Positions 31,759 through 35,864 of a stretch of 35,864 bases of DNA are shown here, piece after piece. Within the stretch, counting starts at the first letter, position 1; each line of letters opens with the position of its first letter. Source of the DNA: Nitrospirota bacterium. Lineage in GTDB: Bacteria; Nitrospirota; Nitrospiria; Nitrospirales; Nitrospiraceae. The position numbers and the translations under genes were made by a program. Below the pieces are notes generated by a model, which was given only the letters and a program-made list of their open reading frames with translations, made no database searches and was not told where the DNA came from. The DNA is taken from positions 1 to 35,864 of the forward strand of contig JAUXQT010000006.1 of the NCBI GenBank assembly GCA_030682135.1, read 5' to 3'.

Positions 31759-32544
31759 ATGGCGACCACTCCTCGTGTTCACAAAGAACGGTTGGACCGC
31801 GTGTTGTTGTTGCAGGGCTTGGTGCCGAGCCGGGAGGCTGCTGCTCGTGCGGTCTTGGCAGGTGGAGTCTCGGTTGATGGGATCATGGTGGATAAGCCTG
31901 CGAAGCTGGTGCCGTTGGATGCGCGGATTGAGGTCGTGCAGCCTGCGTTATTCGTCAGCCGGTCAGGCGACAAATTAGCCGCGGCTCTTGACGCGTTTCA
32001 CATAGATCCACTCGGGGCAATTGGTATGGACGTCGGTTGTTCGACCGGCGGGTTCACCGATTGTTTGTTGCAGCGTGGCGCGACTCGTATCTACGCCATC
32101 GATGTGGGGTACGGGCAGTTTGAGTGGAAGCTTCGCCAAGATTCTCGTGTTGTCTTGCTCGAACGGACTAATATTCGGTATGTTGACCGTGCTGCAGTCC
32201 CTGAGCCGATCGATCTGGCAGTTATAGATGTGTCATTTATATCGCTGACTTTGGTTTTGCCCGCCGTTGTGCGCCTCCTTAATAGCTCCGCGGCGGTTGT
32301 CGCGTTAGTCAAACCACAGTTTGAAGTTGGCAAGGGACAGGTGGGACGAGGAGGAATCGTGCGGGATGATGCGCAACGCGAGGCAGTGACTGAAAAAGTC
32401 ATCGCTTGTGCGACGCAGTTGGGACTTCATTTAAAAGGCGTGCTCGACTCCCCTGTGATAGGGCGAAAAGGGAATCGGGAGATTCTTGTCGGGTTTCGTA
32501 TGGGCGATCACAGCATGACGGGGGCTGTGGGGGGAAGAGGATGA
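31759..32544 (+). CDS. tlyA: TlyA-family rRNA 2'-O-methyltransferase
   Basis: The 261-residue protein has an N-terminal S4 RNA-binding domain (ERLDRVLLLQGLVPSREAAARAVLAGGVSVDG) and an FtsJ-type methyltransferase domain with MDVGCSTGGFTDCLLQRG as SAM site, AIDVGYGQ, DVSFISL and KPQFEVG. In other bacteria TlyA methylates 16S and/or 23S rRNA cytidines and sets capreomycin sensitivity; older literature calls it haemolysin A. The start is ATG 31759, with GTG 31753 as an alternative. It belongs to the run xseA-xseB-tlyA. Confidence 0.9.
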   Translation: MATTPRVHKERLDRVLLLQGLVPSREAAARAVLAGGVSVDGIMVDKPAKLVPLDARIEVVQPALFVSRSGDKLAAALDAFHIDPLGAIGMDVGCSTGGFTDCLLQRGATRIYAIDVGYGQFEWKLRQDSRVVLLERTNIRYVDRAAVPEPIDLAVIDVSFISLTLVLPAVVRLLNSSAAVVALVKPQFEVGKGQVGRGGIVRDDAQREAVTEKVIACATQLGLHLKGVLDSPVIGRKGNREILVGFRMGDHSMTGAVGGRG

Positions 32545-32572
32545 CAACGATTCATTGGCGATGGGGGCATGC

Positions 32573-33496
32573 ATGAAGGTACTCGTGACGGGAGGTGCTG
32601 GCTTTATTGGTTCCCATGTGGTCGATCGCCTTGTCCAGGAAGGGCATGAAGTGGTGGTAGTGGATAATTTATCTACAGGAAAGCGGAAGAACCTCAATCG
32701 TGCCGCTCGCTTCTGCAAGATGGATATCCAGAGCTGGCGGCTTGAGCGGGTGTTTCGCAACGAGCGGCCTCATATCGTCATGCACCTTGCGGCACAGATG
32801 GATGTTAGGAAGTCTGTGGAAGATCCGGTCTTCGATGCCCAGGTGAATATTCTTGGAATGCTGAACGTGTTGCAGCAAGCAGTCAGGCACGGTGTGCGGA
32901 AGGTGGTGTTCTCTTCTTCTGGTGGAGCGATCTACGGGGAGCAGGAGATCTACCCTGCTTCTGAGTCCCACGTCACGCGGCCGCTATCGCCCTACGGCAT
33001 CAGCAAGTTGTGCGGGGAGCAGTACCTCTCTTACTATCAACGGGTGAGCGGGCTTCAAGTGGTGAACTTGCGCTACGCGAATGTCTATGGCCCTCGTCAG
33101 GATCCTGATGGAGAGGCTGGGGTGGTTGCGATCTTTATTCAGAAGTTGCTGAACAACGAGCAAGCGATTATTTATGGAAATGGACGGCAAACGAGAGACT
33201 TTGTCTATGTTGAAGATGTCATTGAGGCAAATCTTGCGGTGATGAGTCAGGAAATACAAGGAACGTATAATGTTGGCTCAGGACGAGAAACCTCAATCAA
33301 CGATTTATTGAGGCTTCTCATCGCACATACGAATTCAACATGCAAGGAAGTTCATGGGCCAGCCAGAAAGGGTGAGCAGGCCAGGAGCGTCATTGATTCC
33401 ACGAAGCTCCGTCAGGAACTGTCTTGGGAGCCGAGAACCGAACTCAGCGAAGGGCTCAAGCGTACCGTCGAATATTTCCGTGAGCGTATGGGCTAG
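32573..33496 (+). CDS. NAD-dependent sugar epimerase, GalE-like
   Basis: The 307-residue extended short-chain dehydrogenase starts with the canonical MKVLVTGGAGFIGSHVVDRL. It has the NAD motif GGAGFIGS (7-14), the catalytic serine in SSSGGAIYGE, the YGISK pair and FVYVEDVIEAN. The family covers UDP-glucose 4-epimerase and nucleotide-sugar relatives; which sugar is used is open. The ATG at 32573 was chosen over TTG 32555 and ATG 32561 because the fold begins there and GGGGG is at good distance. The coding sequence has a lower GC content than its upstream neighbours in the second half. Confidence 0.9.
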   Translation: MKVLVTGGAGFIGSHVVDRLVQEGHEVVVVDNLSTGKRKNLNRAARFCKMDIQSWRLERVFRNERPHIVMHLAAQMDVRKSVEDPVFDAQVNILGMLNVLQQAVRHGVRKVVFSSSGGAIYGEQEIYPASESHVTRPLSPYGISKLCGEQYLSYYQRVSGLQVVNLRYANVYGPRQDPDGEAGVVAIFIQKLLNNEQAIIYGNGRQTRDFVYVEDVIEANLAVMSQEIQGTYNVGSGRETSINDLLRLLIAHTNSTCKEVHGPARKGEQARSVIDSTKLRQELSWEPRTELSEGLKRTVEYFRERMG

Positions 33497-33548
33497 CAGC
33501 AGCTGGGCTGTTTAGGGTTAATGAGCGCCGAACGCATCGTCCCCAGAG

Positions 33549-33869
33549 CTAGTATCGAGGAACGGCTCCATCCACTTGGGTCGACCAAGCGTCGATTCCA
33601 CCCACTAGATTCTTTACAGTACTGAATCCTTGTTGGAGTAGAAAGTTTGTCGCATCGGCGCTTCGCATCCCATGGTGGCAGATGGCGATGATCTCCGAGT
33701 CGCGGTTCAACTGAGCCAGCGATTGAGGAAGTGTTCCAAGAGGAATGAGGGTTGAGCCCTCAATCTTCGCTAGAGAATATTCCCAGTCCTCCCGCACATC
33801 GACCAGTACTAATTTGTCGCCCTTATCAAGTCTTGCTTTCAGTTCTTTTGGCGAAATGGCATAGCCCAT
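33549..33869 (-). CDS. Single-domain rhodanese-like protein
   Basis: The 106-residue rhodanese domain has VLVDVREDWEYSLAKIEGSTLIPLG at the front and the active loop CHHGMRS with the sulfur-carrying cysteine. GGVDAW-type ending (LVGGIDAWSTQVD) is present. It may serve as a cytoplasmic sulfur carrier or thiosulfate sulfurtransferase. AAGGAGG is in place before the ATG. It runs against the epimerase gene. Confidence 0.9.
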   Translation of the reverse strand: MGYAISPKELKARLDKGDKLVLVDVREDWEYSLAKIEGSTLIPLGTLPQSLAQLNRDSEIIAICHHGMRSADATNFLLQQGFSTVKNLVGGIDAWSTQVDGAVPRY

Positions 33870-33900
33870 TGAGTGGCCTCCTTAATTGGGGGCATCATAT

Positions 33901-34225
33901 GTGAGGGGCGAAAAGGCTGTCAATGACCAGGGGGATCGTTTATTCTTGGTCGTTGATGGGTGTTGCCATGATGCTCTTCAAGCAAGGATGACCGATTAGT
34001 GTACATTTTTGTCGTTTCATTGTCTTTATATGGTCTGGATGACACGGTTTGATGGATATGGATGATGGGATTTGCACCATTGGTTAACGCAACATATTGA
34101 AAAATATATAAAAGTAATAATTTGCCTATAAGGCAGGTCCGGAAATTGCGTTACCAGGGCATCAATAGTGGAGGAGATGTGTTGGAGCGGGAGAGTTAAG
34201 GTATCGTGCAAGGGTCGTTTCCCCT
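33901..34225. other. AT-rich gap with an inverted repeat before cutA
   Basis: No gene is supported. A very AT-rich run (34093-34130) is flanked by TAACGCAA (34085-34092) and its perfect reverse TTGCGTTA (34146-34153). A small TGCCT/AGGCA hairpin lies within it. A sigma-54-like match (AGGTCCG-N4-TTGC, 34135-34149) is present but poor in its first half. The gap may hold the cutA promoter. Confidence 0.35.
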
Positions 34226-34558
34226 ATGAAAAAGGTCCCAACAAAGATCCTCATTATTTTAGTCACAACGGCAAGTCAAAAAGAAGCGGTAAGGATCGGG
34301 GAAAAAATGGTAAGTGCCAGGCTGGCTGCCTGTGCGAATGTCATCCCCGGTATCAAGTCGATCTATCGGTGGAACGGAAAAATTGTCAAATCAGGGGAAA
34401 CGCTCCTGATGCTGAAATCCACAGAGCTTCGGTATCGGGCACTCGAGAAGGCGATTAAGGCGATGCATAGTTATGAAACACCTGAGATCGTGGCGTTGGC
34501 AATCGGAGCAGGCCTCGATCACTATATGAGTTGGGTGCGGGGAGAGACTCATATCTAA
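34226..34558 (+). CDS. cutA: CutA1 divalent-cation tolerance protein
   Basis: The 110-residue trimeric ferredoxin-like protein matches the family throughout: ILVTTASQKEAVRIGEKMV, LAACANVIPGIKSIYRWNGKI, GETLLMLKS, and YETPEIVALAIGAGLDHYMSWV. It has been tied to copper tolerance, although its biochemical role is not settled. AAGGG is about 12 bases before the ATG, rather far. Confidence 0.92.
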   Translation: MKKVPTKILIILVTTASQKEAVRIGEKMVSARLAACANVIPGIKSIYRWNGKIVKSGETLLMLKSTELRYRALEKAIKAMHSYETPEIVALAIGAGLDHYMSWVRGETHI

Positions 34559-34598
34559 TTGGTTATGTTGAGTATTTTGTCATAGTCAATGTGAGGGG

Positions 34599-34627
34599 TT
34601 GACCGAAGCAACCTGGATAGGTACACT
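34599..34627 (+). promoter_or_regulatory. Candidate promoter for the M23 peptidase gene
   Basis: TTGACC (34599-34604), 17 bases, TACACT (34622-34627). The leader would be about 48 bases. Confidence 0.45.
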
Positions 34628-34681
34628 CGCCGAGGACTATCTTGGACAGCTGGGGAGCCCATTCAGCAGGGGGTGAAGGTT

Positions 34682-35719
34682 ATGGGGCAAGTAAACGGTA
34701 CTGAAAGTAGCGATGCCTATACCGTCGTAATCTTTCGTGGCTCAACAGCCAAGCCTCTCCGGTTTAGTTTCCCACGCAAATTTGTCAGTAAGCTATTGAT
34801 TGTCGGAGCAATTCTCATATTAGCCGACATTCTGATCATTTCACATTATGTGATCAGGACTGGTGAGGTCTGGGAGCTCTCAGCGTTCCGCGCAGAGGCG
34901 ATGAGCGCACGGGAGCAGACAGCCGCCTTCTCCGGAGCCGTCGATGATTTGAAGAAGCGTTTAACGGGCATGAAGGAGGTCAATCAGCGACTTCGTGTCA
35001 TGTTAGGCATTGAGGCCCCGAAGACAGGGGATGTCGCAAATGGCCGAGGTGGTGAGGATGGCCCCCTTCCAGACGGTAATGCTCTATCTTCCTCTGAGAA
35101 GACTCCCAACAGGGATGGAGGGGCTCAGCGCCAAAGTTTGGTAGAAACAGATCAGAACAGTCCAGTTGGACAAACAAGCCATTCAGTCGACCCAAGTGGT
35201 CTCACTGAGCCGGAGATGATCGCCTCAATCAAGGATGGCATTGACTGGTTATCAAAAGAAGCGACGACTCAGGAGCAGTTCCTTCAAGAGTTATCCTTGG
35301 CTGCCGAGCAGAAGTCTTCTCGGTGGGCGGCGACTCCGTCCATTTGGCCGGTGAAGGGGTGGGTGACGTCTGGGTTTGGACCAAGGGTTTCCCCATTCAC
35401 TGAAAAGCCTGCGTGGCATGATGGATTGGATATTGGCGCTGCTGCGAATGCTCCAGTTCAGGCTCCGGCTCAAGGCCGCATCACAACAGTCGGGTTCGAC
35501 CCGAAGCTGGGAAATCTCGTGAAAATTGACCATGGGTTCGGCATCGAAACCCTCTATGGGCACCTGGCCAAATCTTTAGTCAAAGAAGGGCAGCGTGTGA
35601 AACGTGGAGACGTTGTTGGATTAGTCGGTAGTACCGGACTAGCCACTGGGCCCCACTTACACTATATGGTCAAAGTATATGGCCAGACGCTTGACCCCGT
35701 TCGGTATATTCTCGAATAG
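34682..35719 (+). CDS. Membrane-anchored LytM/M23 peptidoglycan endopeptidase
   Basis: The 345-residue protein has a cytoplasmic start, one membrane helix (LLIVGAILILADILIISHYVI), a coiled coil (about 65-105), a Ser/Gly/Asp-rich linker and a C-terminal M23 domain. The metal and catalytic residues are in GFGPRVSPFTEKPAWHDGLDIG (His and Asp ligands in WHDGLD) and GPHLHYMV (HLH). These enzymes cut peptide bridges in peptidoglycan, or act as inactive activators when ligands are lost; here all are kept. ATG 34682 has AGGGGG 8 bases before it; GTG 34673 is an alternative. In related genomes such a gene often precedes a bactofilin gene; here an IS element follows. Confidence 0.9.
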   Translation: MGQVNGTESSDAYTVVIFRGSTAKPLRFSFPRKFVSKLLIVGAILILADILIISHYVIRTGEVWELSAFRAEAMSAREQTAAFSGAVDDLKKRLTGMKEVNQRLRVMLGIEAPKTGDVANGRGGEDGPLPDGNALSSSEKTPNRDGGAQRQSLVETDQNSPVGQTSHSVDPSGLTEPEMIASIKDGIDWLSKEATTQEQFLQELSLAAEQKSSRWAATPSIWPVKGWVTSGFGPRVSPFTEKPAWHDGLDIGAAANAPVQAPAQGRITTVGFDPKLGNLVKIDHGFGIETLYGHLAKSLVKEGQRVKRGDVVGLVGSTGLATGPHLHYMVKVYGQTLDPVRYILE

Positions 35720-35728
35720 CTCTAACTA

Positions 35729-35864
35729 GGGCCTGTTAACACTAATGGCCATTTTATGAGATACTGCGGGCATGGAAATCACCGACGCACAGTATCGCCA
35801 AATCGAGCCGTGGTTGCCGACGCAACGCGGCAACGTGACGCTCGACAATCTGCACGTGCTCAAC
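35729..35864 (+). mobile_element. Left end of an IS5-type insertion sequence, cut by the window
   Basis: The element seems to begin at GGGCCTGTTAAC (35729-35740), directly after CTA (or CTAG if the first G is counted as target). This is consistent with the short TNA or YTAR target duplications of IS5 groups. It contains the start of a transposase gene. The right end is outside the window. Confidence 0.75.
35772..35864 (+). CDS. Transposase of an IS5-type element, N-terminal part
   Basis: The first 31 codons are seen: MEITDAQYRQIEPWLPTQRG and then NVTLDNLHVLN. This is the standard opening of IS5-family transposases (the DUF4096-type N-terminus, with the IxPWLP motif). Nothing can be said about the DDE residues. 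It lies 52 bases after the stop of the M23 gene. Confidence 0.85.
   Translation, partial: MEITDAQYRQIEPWLPTQRGNVTLDNLHVLN

Noticed and set aside
34135-34149. Sigma-54-type promoter before cutA
   Set aside because: GG and GC are correctly spaced, but the -24 half matches only in part and no activator site is visible.
34026-34211. 61-codon minus-strand frame in the AT-rich gap
   Set aside because: No ribosome-binding site and no motif; AT-rich gaps give chance frames.

Overview
This window looks like a chromosomal segment of a Nitrospira-type bacterium (phylum Nitrospirota). The assignment is inferred from the mixture of genes, the many small secreted proteins and lipoproteins, and the interspersed palindromic repeats. 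No rRNA or marker search was possible. Most of it is ordinary core genome with short intergenic gaps and good Shine-Dalgarno sites. I saw no CRISPR array, tRNA, prophage or defence island. The two ends are more accessory in character: an AT-rich orphan gene and hairpin repeats on the left, and the edge of an IS element on the right.

Left third (1-9650): a cut-off minus-strand gene, two REP-like hairpins, an AT-rich unknown gene (623-1165), a membrane-anchored unknown protein, a secreted c-type haem protein of the Tll0287/DUF3365 kind, a broken remnant of an O6-alkylguanine-DNA alkyltransferase, and a run of secreted or lipidated proteins. That run includes a methionine-rich DUF4412-like protein and a Blc-type lipocalin. 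An aldo/keto reductase follows. A 120-bp imperfect palindrome sits just before the gene at 4239.

Middle (9650-24050): an MsbA-like ABC exporter lies downstream of two very small genes, one of them a 31-residue bS22/mS38-type ribosomal protein. Next come a lipoprotein gene with an apparently leaderless promoter followed by nadB, a lytic transglycosylase, and a pabB-pabC pair for p-aminobenzoate. The membrane half of the F-type ATP synthase follows (atpI/Z, atpB, atpE, atpF) without the F1 genes. Then come larE, a tandem pair of M16 peptidases (one with, one without the zinc motif), and rlmN.

Right third (24050-35864): a large Slt70-like transglycosylase, then a cell-division and RNA-metabolism block. 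This block holds a zapB-like gene, zapA, a likely 6S RNA, rny (RNase Y), ymdB, xseA, xseB and tlyA. xseA appears to start with ACG. After these come a GalE-like epimerase, a rhodanese, cutA and a LytM/M23 endopeptidase. An IS5-type element begins immediately after the M23 gene and runs off the window.

The most notable points are the unlisted 6S RNA with its own promoter, the ACG start of xseA, the leaderless promoter in front of the nadB operon, the bS22/mS38 microprotein, the PIAGT motif in a PabB-context enzyme, the split ATP synthase operon with a long hairpin between atpE and atpF, and the structured repeats.
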